Positions 7,228 through 15,757 of a stretch of DNA of 18,204 bases are shown piece after piece. A program made the position numbers and the translations under genes. The DNA is taken from positions 1 to 18,204 of the forward strand of contig CAZANP010000035.1 of assembly GCA_964486555.1 (NCBI GenBank), given 5' to 3'. The notes beneath the pieces were generated by a model that worked only from the letters and a program-made list of their open reading frames with translations, was not told the DNA's origin and ran no database searches. The DNA is from 4484-232 sp964486555 (GTDB lineage Bacteria; Thermotogota; Thermotogae; Thermotogales; Thermotogaceae). The first letter of the stretch is position 1, and the number at the start of each line of letters is the position of its first letter.

Positions 7228-8204
7228 GGAGGGTTCTCATCGCAACCAGGACTTTTGGAAAGTACACCGACGAGCCCATAAATTACCTAAAAGACAACGG
7301 TTTTGAAATCGTGAGATACGAGAAAGGAGACATCTCCGAATATTTGAAGAACGTGGATGCTCTTATAATAGGTACACATCCCACGATAACGGGTGAGATG
7401 ATAGAAAACTCTTCTCTTCAAATCATCGCAAGGCACGGTGTGGGGATCGATAACGTGGATGTTGAGACGGCAACGAAAAAGGGAATTCCTGTTACCATAA
7501 CTTATGGAGCGAACGCCGTATCGGTCGCGGAACTCACGATAGCCTTCATGTTCGCTTTGGCGAAAAAGATCATAAAAGCTCATCGTAGCGTTCTTGAGGA
7601 GAATTCCTGGCCCAGCATCGTAGGTATGGAGCTTTGTGGAAAAACACTTGGTCTTCTCGGATTCGGAGCGGTGGGGAGAGAGGTCGCAAAAAGAGCCGTT
7701 GCCCTTTCCATGAGAGTCATAGCGTACGATCCTTACGTCAACAAGGAAGAGATGGAGAAGATGGGAGTTACACCCGTTGAATTCGAGAAGATTCTCAAAG
7801 AGAGTGACTTTGTATCCATCCATGTTCCTCTCACCGAAAAAACCAGGAACTTGATCGGAGAAAGAGAACTCAGAATGATGAAGGAAAGTTCTTTTCTCAT
7901 AAACACGGCACGTGGTGGAATTGTGGATGAGAAAGCTCTCGCCAGGGCACTGAAAGAAAGGTGGATAGCAGGAGCTGCTTTGGACGTTTTTGAAGAGGAA
8001 CCTCCTTCTTTCGAATCACCTCTCTTCAAGTGCGAAAACCTGATAGCGACTCCTCACATGGCAGCTCACACTCTTGAGGCCATATACAGGATGAACATGA
8101 TGGCAGCCTCTTCCATAGTAGATTACTTCAATGGAAGGATCCCAAAATACATCGTTAACAAAGAGGTCGTTGAAAAACTTAAAGAAAAAGGATTTAAAGG
8201 GTGA
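7224..8204 (+). CDS. D-isomer-specific 2-hydroxyacid dehydrogenase (3-phosphoglycerate dehydrogenase-like)
   Basis: The 326-residue NAD-dependent enzyme has the two-domain fold of the D-2-hydroxyacid dehydrogenases. HGVGIDNVD (71-79) is in the substrate domain, and the Rossmann loop is GFGAVG at 146-151. The catalytic triad is R230 (NTARGGIVDE), E259 (DVFEEEPP) and H278 (ATPHMAAHT). There is no C-terminal ACT regulatory domain, so it is shorter than the serine-pathway SerA form of many bacteria. Its start overlaps the stop of the aldolase (ATGA), suggesting a two-enzyme unit. It could reduce or oxidise a 2-oxo/2-hydroxyacid from the aldolase reaction, such as glycerate/hydroxypyruvate, lactate or tartronate-type acids. 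The true substrate is unknown. Its stop lies 11 bp from that of the convergent isomerase gene. Confidence 0.88.
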   Translation: MRRVLIATRTFGKYTDEPINYLKDNGFEIVRYEKGDISEYLKNVDALIIGTHPTITGEMIENSSLQIIARHGVGIDNVDVETATKKGIPVTITYGANAVSVAELTIAFMFALAKKIIKAHRSVLEENSWPSIVGMELCGKTLGLLGFGAVGREVAKRAVALSMRVIAYDPYVNKEEMEKMGVTPVEFEKILKESDFVSIHVPLTEKTRNLIGERELRMMKESSFLINTARGGIVDEKALARALKERWIAGAALDVFEEEPPSFESPLFKCENLIATPHMAAHTLEAIYRMNMMAASSIVDYFNGRIPKYIVNKEVVEKLKEKGFKG

Positions 8205-8215
8205 ATAAGAATAAT

Positions 8216-8761
8216 TTACTTGTTTTCAACAAAGCTCACTTCTCCATCTTTTGAAAAAACCCTCTTTAGGAAACCTGTCTTCTCTATCGTTCCGTAATCG
8301 TGTCCCGCGTGCGCTGGATAGACGGCGAAGAAGACGAGAGGTTCATCGGATATGTTGACGCTTCTATGAGCCCAAAACGGTGGAATGTAAACCACCTTGT
8401 TCGGTTCTATGGGAACCGCTTCGAAATCACCTTCCTTTGTTTGGCATAGTATCAACCCTTTCCCCCTGAGACCCATGTACACTTCTCCCGTGTTTTCAAC
8501 TGTGTGGTAATGCCCCTTAGTCATGAAAAATTCCCCTTTTACCTTTCCAGGGTAAAGGATCGTTATAAGAAACATCAAATCTCCTTCATTCTCTGGGATC
8601 GGGGCTTCGAAAACCTCGTAGATCACAGGGTTTTCCTTCTCAAGCTCTTCATCTTCGTTTAGAAATATGTTTTTTATATCCCTGTACCTTCTGACCACCT
8701 TGTTACCCTGAAAATTTATGTTCATATCTTCAAGGTTGTAAGAAACCACGAAAGGTTTCAT
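8216..8761 (-). CDS. pgiA: Cupin-type (archaeal) glucose-6-phosphate isomerase
   Basis: The 181-residue protein is a cupin-fold metal-dependent sugar-phosphate isomerase of the type first described in Thermococcales. It is unrelated to the ~450-550-residue canonical PGI. The signature TKGHYHTVENTGEVY supplies metal ligands H84, H86 and E93, and PPFWAHRSVN supplies H132. Spacing matches the archaeal enzyme, whose ligands are shifted by four residues. It would interconvert glucose 6-phosphate and fructose 6-phosphate, or act on a related sugar phosphate made in this operon. An AGGAGGT SD overlaps the aldehyde dehydrogenase stop region, so the two genes are coupled. It is the last visible gene of the long minus-strand operon. 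The archaeal type and the position suggest acquisition by transfer, but no phylogeny could be run. Confidence 0.9.
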   Translation of the reverse strand: MKPFVVSYNLEDMNINFQGNKVVRRYRDIKNIFLNEDEELEKENPVIYEVFEAPIPENEGDLMFLITILYPGKVKGEFFMTKGHYHTVENTGEVYMGLRGKGLILCQTKEGDFEAVPIEPNKVVYIPPFWAHRSVNISDEPLVFFAVYPAHAGHDYGTIEKTGFLKRVFSKDGEVSFVENK

Positions 8762-8773
8762 GATTCTTACCTC

Positions 8774-10213
8774 CTAGTAATCTATTCTGATGTGTTTTAA
8801 AAGCAGGTACTCATCGAAAACGTGGTGAGAATTTTCCACACCGAAACCGCTCTGCTTCCATCCACCATAGGGATACGCGAACTCCCCGCCTGAGACGTTG
8901 TTAACACCCACCGTTCCACATTCCAGAAGTTTTGCCGCTTTCATAGCTTTCTCAAGATCTCTGGTGTAAACGTAAGACACAAGGCCGTATTCTGTATCGT
9001 TCGCCTTCTCGATGACCTCATCGAAAGTTTTGAAGGACATTATTGGAGCCGTCGGGCCAAAGGTTTCATTCTTCACGATCTTCATGGTATGATCCACATT
9101 CACAAGGACCGTCGGCTCGAAAAAGTATCCTTTTTCGAACTCTGCACCACTCGGTTTTCCCCCTCCAAGTAAAATCTCAGCGCCTTTTGTCTTTGCTTCC
9201 TCAACGTATTCTTTAACTCTGTTGAATCCTTCTTCCGTCGTCAAGGGTCCCATATCCACGTCCTCCTTCAAACCGTTTCCTACTTTTATCTTCTTCGCCT
9301 CATCCAGAAACATGTCCAAGAAATCTTTGAAAACGCTTTCCTGGACGTATATCCTGTTAATTGCGTTGCATATTTGCCCTGCGTTTCTGAAAGACCTCCT
9401 TACAGCTCCTTTAACGGCCGCTGAAAGATCTGCATCCTCGAAAACTATGAGAGGACAATTCCCACCGAGCTCGAGAGAAAGCTTCTTCACGGTATCGGAA
9501 GCCGATCTCATTATCATCTTCCCAACATCCGTGCTTCCAGTGAAAGCCACCTTTTTAACGAGAGGATGAGAAGTTAAAACGGAACCTATCTCACTCGATT
9601 TTCCCGTTACAACGTTGATCACACCATCTGGAAGACCCGCTTCCAGGAAACATTCAACGAATTTCAAAGTGGATAGAGGGGTGTAAAGCGATGGTTTCGC
9701 AACGACGGTACACCCCACGGCAAGGGCGGGCCCAATCTTCCATGAAAGAAGCAGAAGTGGATAATTCCATGGGGCGATCGCTGAGACAACTCCGACAGGT
9801 TGCTTTATAACAATACTCAACCTGTTACTCTTATCCGTTGGATACGTCTCTCCAAGTATTCTCAAAACTCCTTCTGCAAAGTACTCTATCGAATTCAAAG
9901 AGGCATCAACTTCTTGCCTTGCTTCCTTTATGGTTTTACCGTGTTCCAGTGTTAGAAGCTTTGCTATCTCCTCTTTTCTTTCCCGCACTATCTCAACACC
10001 TTTTTTTATCACTTCGGCCCTTTTCGAAGGTGGTGTCTCACTCCATACCTTGAAAGCCTTGTGAGCACTCACGATCGCTTCTTCAACTTCCCCCACACTC
10101 AGTAGAGGAACCTCTCCAACTGTTTCCTCGACGTTCGCAGGATTGATAACGGGTACAGTCCTACCCGATTTTGAGGAGACGAGTTTACCGTTAACTATAC
10201 ATTTTTGCATCAT
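8774..10213 (-). CDS. NAD(P)-dependent aldehyde dehydrogenase
   Basis: The 479-residue product is a full-length member of the ALDH superfamily. It shows the oxyanion asparagine N150 (APWNYP), K173 (VVAKPS), the NAD-loop FTGSTDVG near 224-231, the general base E248 (LELGG) and the nucleophile C282 (FRNAGQICN). The motif ETFGPTAP follows near the C-terminal third. It resembles lactaldehyde and succinate-semialdehyde dehydrogenases, but the substrate cannot be fixed. In this operon it could oxidise an aldehyde released from a sugar phosphate or the sugar itself. Two ATGs in tandem begin the frame; the first is six bases after AAGGAGGG. It lies 12 bp downstream of the GntR regulator and is followed by the cupin isomerase. 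Confidence 0.93.
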   Translation of the reverse strand: MMQKCIVNGKLVSSKSGRTVPVINPANVEETVGEVPLLSVGEVEEAIVSAHKAFKVWSETPPSKRAEVIKKGVEIVRERKEEIAKLLTLEHGKTIKEARQEVDASLNSIEYFAEGVLRILGETYPTDKSNRLSIVIKQPVGVVSAIAPWNYPLLLLSWKIGPALAVGCTVVAKPSLYTPLSTLKFVECFLEAGLPDGVINVVTGKSSEIGSVLTSHPLVKKVAFTGSTDVGKMIMRSASDTVKKLSLELGGNCPLIVFEDADLSAAVKGAVRRSFRNAGQICNAINRIYVQESVFKDFLDMFLDEAKKIKVGNGLKEDVDMGPLTTEEGFNRVKEYVEEAKTKGAEILLGGGKPSGAEFEKGYFFEPTVLVNVDHTMKIVKNETFGPTAPIMSFKTFDEVIEKANDTEYGLVSYVYTRDLEKAMKAAKLLECGTVGVNNVSGGEFAYPYGGWKQSGFGVENSHHVFDEYLLLKHIRIDY

Positions 10214-10225
10214 TTGAATCCCTCC

Positions 10226-11077
10226 TTAAGATGACTCGAACTTTTTTGGAAAAACCTTCGGTAATTTGAGGTCAGAATTCAATATGGTTTTTATATCCTC
10301 TTCCACCCTATCGGCTGCTTCTGGTATTCTGAAAAGCCTTGTTATGAATCTCGTCCTATCGGCCCTGTGTTTGGCTTCGTAGTATTCTATCGGGATGTTT
10401 CCTTCTATGTACGTGATACTTCTCAAAAACAGCAAGGGAGAGTTCCTTTTCACATGAAGGAGCTTTGCGTCGCTGGCATCTGCAGGTACCGCTTCTATGG
10501 TTCTCTCACCCCAGAGGAATTTGAAACCGTACTTTTGTTCCAATATCTCGTACAGCGACTTGTTCTCAAGGTTTTCTTCGAGGAGTCTTGGACACAGCGA
10601 ATGAGGTATGTAGTTCGTGACTATCAGAAGAGGTTCGTCATCCACGTATCTCAGCCTCTCTATCTTGATCACGGCATCACCGACTTTAAGGTCCAAGTAG
10701 TAGGACAGAAGCTCATCAGCTTCTATGAGGGACTGGGATAGAACTTTCGTTACCGGTTTTAACCCCTGCGAAACCATGTCCTCATAGAATCCAGTAAGTT
10801 TCGATACCAAGTATTCGTTTATCTTCGGACGGACAACAACCGTTCCAACTCCCCTTTGTCTCTCTATGACACCTTTGTTAACGAGTATTCCAAGAGCCTG
10901 TCTTATGACGCTTCTGCTGACGTTGAACATATCGCACAGCTGCTTTTCACTTGGTAGCAGATCGCCGGGTTTCAATTTCTCAACGATCCATTTGTACAGT
11001 ATCTCCTCAACCTGGTAGTACAAGGGTATCGGAGAATTCTTTTGAAGCTTCACGTTCTCGAAGAATCTTTCTTCCAC
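10226..11077 (-). CDS. GntR-family (HutC subfamily) transcriptional regulator
   Basis: The 283-residue regulator has an N-terminal winged helix (residues ~18-82: PLYYQVEEILYKWI, LLPSEKQLCDMFNVSRSVIRQAL, then GVIERQRGVGTVV) and a C-terminal UTRA ligand-binding domain (from LTGFYEDMVSQGLKP to the IEYYEAKHRADR segment). This makes it a HutC-type member, which commonly senses sugar phosphates or metabolites of the operon it controls. It starts with GTG at 11077, nine bases after GGAGG. It is embedded between the kinase and the aldehyde dehydrogenase, so it probably controls the whole minus-strand operon, including itself. The operon promoter lies outside the window and its operator could not be identified. 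A TAACGCGTTA palindrome is close upstream, but its role is unproven. Confidence 0.92.
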   Translation of the reverse strand: MEERFFENVKLQKNSPIPLYYQVEEILYKWIVEKLKPGDLLPSEKQLCDMFNVSRSVIRQALGILVNKGVIERQRGVGTVVVRPKINEYLVSKLTGFYEDMVSQGLKPVTKVLSQSLIEADELLSYYLDLKVGDAVIKIERLRYVDDEPLLIVTNYIPHSLCPRLLEENLENKSLYEILEQKYGFKFLWGERTIEAVPADASDAKLLHVKRNSPLLFLRSITYIEGNIPIEYYEAKHRADRTRFITRLFRIPEAADRVEEDIKTILNSDLKLPKVFPKKFESS

Positions 11078-11094
11078 AGCTCTGTACCTCCTTC

Positions 11095-11104
11095 TAACGC
11101 GTTA
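11095..11104. promoter_or_regulatory. Perfect palindrome TAACGCGTTA before the GntR gene
   Basis: A perfect 10-bp palindrome overlaps the kinase stop codon and lies just upstream of the regulator SD. It could be a half of a regulator site, but single 10-bp palindromes arise by chance, no second copy was noticed, and no promoter is apparent here. Confidence 0.2.
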
Positions 11105-12631
11105 ATCCAAAAGCTCGTTGAAGAAAGGCTTCATCATATCGAGAAGTTTTATGTAAAGTCTTACGTACTTTGAGTACTTTCTTGAAAGCTCTTTAGAAGG
11201 TTCTACAGTGTCGATCACTTTCACGAACTCTCTGGTGGCTTTTCTGAGGTCATCGAAAACACCAACGCCGTATCCCGCAAGAAGCGCACTTCCAAAGACG
11301 CCACCTTCCGCTCTGTTTATCGTCACGTAAGGCACGTTCAGAATGCTGGCTTTTATCCTGTTCCAGAGCTTGCTGGCGGATCCCCCACCAACAGCCACCG
11401 AATGCTTGAAAGAAGCGTGAGGAAATAGTTCTTTTATTATACTCAGATAGTGATGGTATTCGTAAGCTATTCCCTCAAGAATTGATCTGTAGAAATGCGC
11501 TTTTGTATGACCCCAATTGAAACCAACCCACACGCCTCTTATTTTCGGTTCACTTGGACAGACCCTTCCTCCCATATGAGGAATGAAGATGATTCCTTCA
11601 GATCCTGCTTCTATTTTTTCCGCCTCTTCATTCATCAGATTGTAAGCACTCTCACCTAGAAGACCTGCAACCTCTTTCTCCGACAGACAGAAAACATCTC
11701 TGAACCACCTGAGATCTTGCCCTCCACCGTTTATGAAAGCGATCGAATACCAAAGATCCGGCAGAACCGTTCTTGCCGTAAACATGGTTTTGTATTTCAA
11801 ATCAGGTTTGTAATCTTCGAGGGTCATGGCCAAAACTGACGCCGTTCCTGCCGAATCGTAGAGAAGGTAAGGCTCCACAACACCTGCCCCGAGCATCGCA
11901 GCCGCCTGATCTCCGCAACCCGCTACCACCGGTGTTCCTTCCACAAGACCTGTCAGTGAAGAACCCTCTTTCGATACCTTACCTACGATCTCCCAGGGTT
12001 TTACAATTCTGGGTAACTTGTCCATGGGTATTTTAAATATCTCACATATCTCTTCAGACCATTCCATTTTCTGAATGTCGCACAGATTGGAAAAGTGTAT
12101 GTACGTGTAATCCATGTACAGATCTTTTGGTTTCAATCCCGAAAGTTTCGAAGCAACGTAGACTGCAGGAACGACGAATTTGCTGATTTTTTCAAAGATC
12201 TCAGGAGTTTCCTCCATCCAACGGAGGATTTTGGGAGCGTGCGAGTAGCTAGGTGGGCCTCCCGCTTTTTCTATTATCAAACTTTCGTATTCTTTCATTC
12301 TCTCTATATAGGGAGTGCACCTCGTATCCAACCACGAATCAAACGGCATCGCAGGATCTCCGTTCTTGTCCACCGCTCCAAGTCCCGACATCTGGCCATC
12401 AAAAGCGATACCTGCAATATCCTTCGGATTCACACCACTCTTCTCCAGAGACTCTTTTATACAATCCGTGGCGGATTTGAAAATCTCATCCAGATATTGA
12501 ATGGCCCATCCAGGTTTTGGATGATACAGCGCTACCTCTTTTGATGAATCCGCTATGAGATTTCCTTTATCGTCGAAAATCGCCACCTTCACATTGGTTG
12601 TTCCGAGGTCAACCCCCATGAGATAATTCAT
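11102..12631 (-). CDS. FGGY-family carbohydrate kinase (xylulokinase-like)
   Basis: The protein is about 509 residues, the usual length for the FGGY kinases that phosphorylate sugars or polyols with ATP. The N-terminal phosphate loop is GVDLGTTNVK (6-15), followed by IAFDGQMSG (about 75-83) and FDSWLDTRC. A GCGDQAA motif near D241 provides the likely catalytic base. GGGSASKLWNRIKASILN and GVFGSALLAGYGVG close the C-terminal half. A longer frame begins at 12661, but ATG at 12631 has a strong AGGGGGGA SD and matches the family start, so it is preferred. It lies 10 bp after the zinc dehydrogenase. The DGQMSG sequence differs from the SGQMHG of typical xylulokinases, so a substrate other than D-xylulose is possible. 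Confidence 0.9.
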   Translation of the reverse strand: MNYLMGVDLGTTNVKVAIFDDKGNLIADSSKEVALYHPKPGWAIQYLDEIFKSATDCIKESLEKSGVNPKDIAGIAFDGQMSGLGAVDKNGDPAMPFDSWLDTRCTPYIERMKEYESLIIEKAGGPPSYSHAPKILRWMEETPEIFEKISKFVVPAVYVASKLSGLKPKDLYMDYTYIHFSNLCDIQKMEWSEEICEIFKIPMDKLPRIVKPWEIVGKVSKEGSSLTGLVEGTPVVAGCGDQAAAMLGAGVVEPYLLYDSAGTASVLAMTLEDYKPDLKYKTMFTARTVLPDLWYSIAFINGGGQDLRWFRDVFCLSEKEVAGLLGESAYNLMNEEAEKIEAGSEGIIFIPHMGGRVCPSEPKIRGVWVGFNWGHTKAHFYRSILEGIAYEYHHYLSIIKELFPHASFKHSVAVGGGSASKLWNRIKASILNVPYVTINRAEGGVFGSALLAGYGVGVFDDLRKATREFVKVIDTVEPSKELSRKYSKYVRLYIKLLDMMKPFFNELLD

Positions 12632-12641
12632 TGAATCCCCC

Positions 12642-13700
12642 CTATTCGTTTCGAACGACAACCTTCAGCTCCTCGCCTTTTACAGCCCTTAGAAAAGCTT
12701 CCTCCATCTGTTCCAAAGAGACGATCGTTGTTATCAATTTTTCCAGCATTTCCCTGAGATCTCCACGGTGTGTTACCATTCTCAGAGCCTTTCTGTAGAA
12801 TATGGTATCCGCTCCCGTTGTTCCCGTTAACGTGAGCTGTTGATAATGAACAAGGTTCGTGTTCAAGGATGGGAAACCACTTCCCGAAGGAAGCCCTGCG
12901 AAGAAACTGACTTTTCCCATCCTCGATACCAGTTTCAAGGATATCGATTGAACCTCAGGAAGAGGAACCGTGACGATCACGATATCGAAATTTCTACCTC
13001 CAGTGATTCTTTTCACAACCTTTTCCAGATCCTCCCTAGAAGAATTTATCTGATAATCCATTCCAAGATTCCTGGCTACTTCCAACCTCTCGTCTCTGAC
13101 ATCCACAGTTGCAACGAACGATGCACCGGATATCTTCGCTGAAATCGCGTTTAGAAGACCCATGAAACCCGATCCTATAACTAAAACGGTATCCCCTACT
13201 TTCATATCAACGTTGTCCAGATTGTAGAGACACGTTGAGAGAGGTTCGGCAAGGGGTACGAGGTAATCCGGTACATCTCCTTCAAGAGGTATCAGATTTC
13301 CTTGCTCCAGTGCTCTTTCGGGAACGAACATGTACTCTGCGAAGGACCCATCTATGGTGATACCGAAAGCGTCGTAATCTGGGCAGAGATTCGTCTTTCC
13401 CATCAAGCAATATTCACACCTTCCACAGCCTATGTTGGGAGTTATGAAAACTTTTGAACCCACAGGAACAGTGTTCTTGAATTTTTCAGATATTTCGAGA
13501 ACTTCCGCAAAGATCTCGTGCCCCAGAATTCTCTTCTCGCCATCTTTTATCTTGAAGTGACCGTTTTTGAATATCTTTATATCCGTTGCACATATGGAGG
13601 TTGTCTTGATTTTCACAAGCGCTCCTTCTCCTTTGAATTCCGGCTTTGGAACTTCCTTCAACGAGGCTTTCCCAGGACCCTCAAACACGAATGCTTTCAT
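12642..13700 (-). CDS. Zinc-dependent medium-chain alcohol/polyol dehydrogenase
   Basis: The 352-residue MDR-family enzyme has catalytic zinc ligands C37, H61/E62 (GHE) and E152 (AEP), and a structural zinc set C92, C95, C98 and C106 (CGRCEYCLMGKTNLC). The cofactor loop is GSGFMG at 176-181, with an acidic residue (VDVRD) shortly after that favours NAD. The pattern is that of sorbitol, threonine, L-idonate and similar dehydrogenases. In this cluster it probably oxidises a sugar alcohol or secondary hydroxyl to the keto form used by the neighbouring kinase. Its ATG overlaps the stop of the preceding Gfo/Idh/MocA gene by ATGA, showing translational coupling. Confidence 0.92.
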   Translation of the reverse strand: MKAFVFEGPGKASLKEVPKPEFKGEGALVKIKTTSICATDIKIFKNGHFKIKDGEKRILGHEIFAEVLEISEKFKNTVPVGSKVFITPNIGCGRCEYCLMGKTNLCPDYDAFGITIDGSFAEYMFVPERALEQGNLIPLEGDVPDYLVPLAEPLSTCLYNLDNVDMKVGDTVLVIGSGFMGLLNAISAKISGASFVATVDVRDERLEVARNLGMDYQINSSREDLEKVVKRITGGRNFDIVIVTVPLPEVQSISLKLVSRMGKVSFFAGLPSGSGFPSLNTNLVHYQQLTLTGTTGADTIFYRKALRMVTHRGDLREMLEKLITTIVSLEQMEEAFLRAVKGEELKVVVRNE

Positions 13701-14719
13701 CCAATCACTTCCTTCAAACTCACTGGACGATTTTCCTGTATGGATCTGTTGGCTGCAAGGACGGCTTTCAAGGCTTCTATACCATCGTCAACGGTCACTC
13801 TCGGTGTTTCATCTTTCAATATACTATCGACGAAACTCTCCATTTCAAGAACGTACGCCTCTTTGAATCTCTCTGGCCAGCTTCTAAAGGTTCTCGTTAA
13901 TATCTTCTTCTGTGTATCACAGTGTAGAACCGCTTGATGATTCTGGACGTCCCCTATGACCAAAAGTCCTTTGGTTCCCAGTATTTCAACTCTCGCATCG
14001 TAACCGTACTCAACGGGGCAACTACCTTCTATCACCCCTATCGCTCCATCTTCCATGATGAAATTCACGACCGCTGTATCGTAGAATCCCGGATACTTTT
14101 TCGGAATATCTTTTGCTTTCCTCACAGCGCCGTACGCGAAGATCTCTCTGTAGTTCGAACCGCACAGCCATCTAACCGAGTCGAAATCGTGGCTGTTCAC
14201 CTCCGCCAGAAAACCATTACTTTTTTCAACATCCCATGCCCACTCTGGTGGAAGTCCAGGACCCCTCGTTACACTCCTTATGGACATGATCTCTCCCAAG
14301 AAATCATTCTCTATCAACTCTTTTGCCTCCACAAAGGTCGCATCGAAGCGTCTCATGAACCCTATTTGAAATTTAACTCCGGTTTCCTTCTGGGTTTTCT
14401 TCATTTTCAAAGCTTCATCCAAAGTTATGGATAAGGGTTTTTCGCAGAAAACGTGTTTCCCTTTCTTCATGAGATATACGGCGAGTTCCGCATGGGTGAA
14501 AGTCGGTGTTGTTATGACAACGGCATGAACGTTTTCATCTTCCCCTATCTCCTCCAGGCTCTTGTACATCCTGACTCCCAATTCTCTCGAAGCTTTCTCT
14601 GCAACCTCTAAATTTTTGTCCATGATTCCAACGAGTTTGGCTTTGGGGATCCTATTTTGAATATTCCGAGAGTGCAGGATTCCAACTCTTCCCGCACCGA
14701 TTACGCATATATTAACCAA
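13697..14719 (-). CDS. Gfo/Idh/MocA-family oxidoreductase (inositol dehydrogenase-like)
   Basis: The 340-residue protein has an N-terminal Rossmann domain with GAGRVG at 8-13 and the family signature FCEKPLS with K94. The C-terminal substrate domain contains FLAEVNSHDFD with H177, in line with inositol 2-dehydrogenase-like members. It would oxidise or reduce a ring hydroxyl of an inositol, pyranose or related sugar using NAD(P). The open frame extends to 14773, but that start has no SD, and its extra 18 residues are low-complexity and lie within the permease gene. TTG at 14719 follows AAGGAGGG by seven bases and directly begins the Rossmann strand, so it is preferred. It overlaps the zinc dehydrogenase by ATGA. 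Confidence 0.92.
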   Translation of the reverse strand: MVNICVIGAGRVGILHSRNIQNRIPKAKLVGIMDKNLEVAEKASRELGVRMYKSLEEIGEDENVHAVVITTPTFTHAELAVYLMKKGKHVFCEKPLSITLDEALKMKKTQKETGVKFQIGFMRRFDATFVEAKELIENDFLGEIMSIRSVTRGPGLPPEWAWDVEKSNGFLAEVNSHDFDSVRWLCGSNYREIFAYGAVRKAKDIPKKYPGFYDTAVVNFIMEDGAIGVIEGSCPVEYGYDARVEILGTKGLLVIGDVQNHQAVLHCDTQKKILTRTFRSWPERFKEAYVLEMESFVDSILKDETPRVTVDDGIEALKAVLAANRSIQENRPVSLKEVIG

Positions 14720-14732
14720 TTTTGACCCTCCT

Positions 14733-15740
14733 TCATCTGAGTTTTCTTCTCCTCCACTGATCGAAGACGACAACCGCTATTATTATTCCGCCGTTGACAA
14801 CTCTCTGCCAGAAAGGCTCTATGTTCAGAAGATTCAAACCGTTTGCCAGAACCCCTATCAAGAGAGCCCCTATCAGAGTTCCAAAGACCGAACCTTCTCC
14901 ACCGAACAGGTTCGTTCCTCCAATGACGACCGCTGCTATCGTTTGAAGCTCCACACCTTCAGCCATCAGAGCGTTGGCCGAGTTCATTCTTCCGGTCAGA
15001 ACGAGCCCTGCGATCCCCGCGTAAAGACCTGTGAGTGTGTAAACCAGGATTTTAACCCTATCCACATTTATTCCAGATTCTCTCGCCGCTTCTTTGTTAC
15101 CTCCAACAGCGTAAACAGATCTTCCAAAACTCGTTCTTGATAGGATGAACCAGGTTATGACGACCATCGATAAAGCTATTATTACCGGAACGGGTATGGA
15201 TCCTATGTCTCCACTTCCAAGCCACACCAGTATCTTTGGAAGATATCCTTTCAACGTGGTCGCAGTGAAATGCGATGGAACGGGAAGCCCTCCCGTGATG
15301 AGCAGCGCGACACCTCTTATAGCTCCAAGCATTCCCAGAGTCGCTATGAAGTCCGGTATCTTTCCTTTGGTTATTATGAAACCGTTTGTGAAACCAACGA
15401 GTGTTGAAAGGGCGATTCCAAGAAGTGCTCCCAGTATGAAAGGCCATCCCCAGTAACTCATCGCAACAGCCGCCATACATCCTCCAAGAGCGAGTGTTGA
15501 ACCTACCGATAGATCTATTCCGGCGGATATTATCACCATGGTCTGAGCACATGCGAGGATGAGGATGACCGACACCTGCCTGAATATGTTGAGCCAGTTG
15601 CTCAAGGTGAAGAAATAGGGAGACAGGATCGCAAAAACGATCGCAAGACCGAGCAAACCGAATAGAGATCCACCCTGCAGAAGAATCGTTTTTAAAGTCA
15701 AAGCCACCGTACTGTTATTGTTGTTCTTGCGCTTTGCCAT
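14733..15740 (-). CDS. rbsC-like: Sugar ABC transporter permease (RbsC family)
   Basis: The 335-residue membrane protein belongs to the ribose/xylose/inositol-type (CUT2) permeases. Family marks include AGIDLSVGS, GFTNGFIITKGKIPDFIATLG, a GGNKEAARESGINVDRVK segment that meets the ATPase, and the glycine-rich GGTNLFGGEGSVFGTLIGAL near the C-terminus. About 8-10 hydrophobic helices are visible. It works as a dimer with the RbsA-type ATPase directly upstream. The substrate is probably a monosaccharide or a polyol such as inositol; the name rbsC describes the family, not proven ribose use. It has a GGGAGG SD and lies 17 bp after the ATPase. Confidence 0.94.
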   Translation of the reverse strand: MAKRKNNNNSTVALTLKTILLQGGSLFGLLGLAIVFAILSPYFFTLSNWLNIFRQVSVILILACAQTMVIISAGIDLSVGSTLALGGCMAAVAMSYWGWPFILGALLGIALSTLVGFTNGFIITKGKIPDFIATLGMLGAIRGVALLITGGLPVPSHFTATTLKGYLPKILVWLGSGDIGSIPVPVIIALSMVVITWFILSRTSFGRSVYAVGGNKEAARESGINVDRVKILVYTLTGLYAGIAGLVLTGRMNSANALMAEGVELQTIAAVVIGGTNLFGGEGSVFGTLIGALLIGVLANGLNLLNIEPFWQRVVNGGIIIAVVVFDQWRRRKLR

Positions 15741-15757
15741 TCAAAATCTTCCTCCCT

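Noticed and set aside
7287..7823. 178-codon open frame on the minus strand within the hydroxyacid dehydrogenase gene
   Set aside because: Antisense to a gene with intact catalytic motifs and no SD of its own; a shadow frame.
12631..12661. Upstream extension of the FGGY kinase to 12661
   Set aside because: The extra ten residues lie within the preceding gene, lack an SD and precede the family's normal N-terminus; ATG at 12631 has an ideal SD.
14719..14773. Upstream extension of the Gfo/Idh/MocA gene to 14773
   Set aside because: The added residues are low-complexity and encoded within the permease gene; TTG at 14719 has a strong SD and starts the Rossmann strand.
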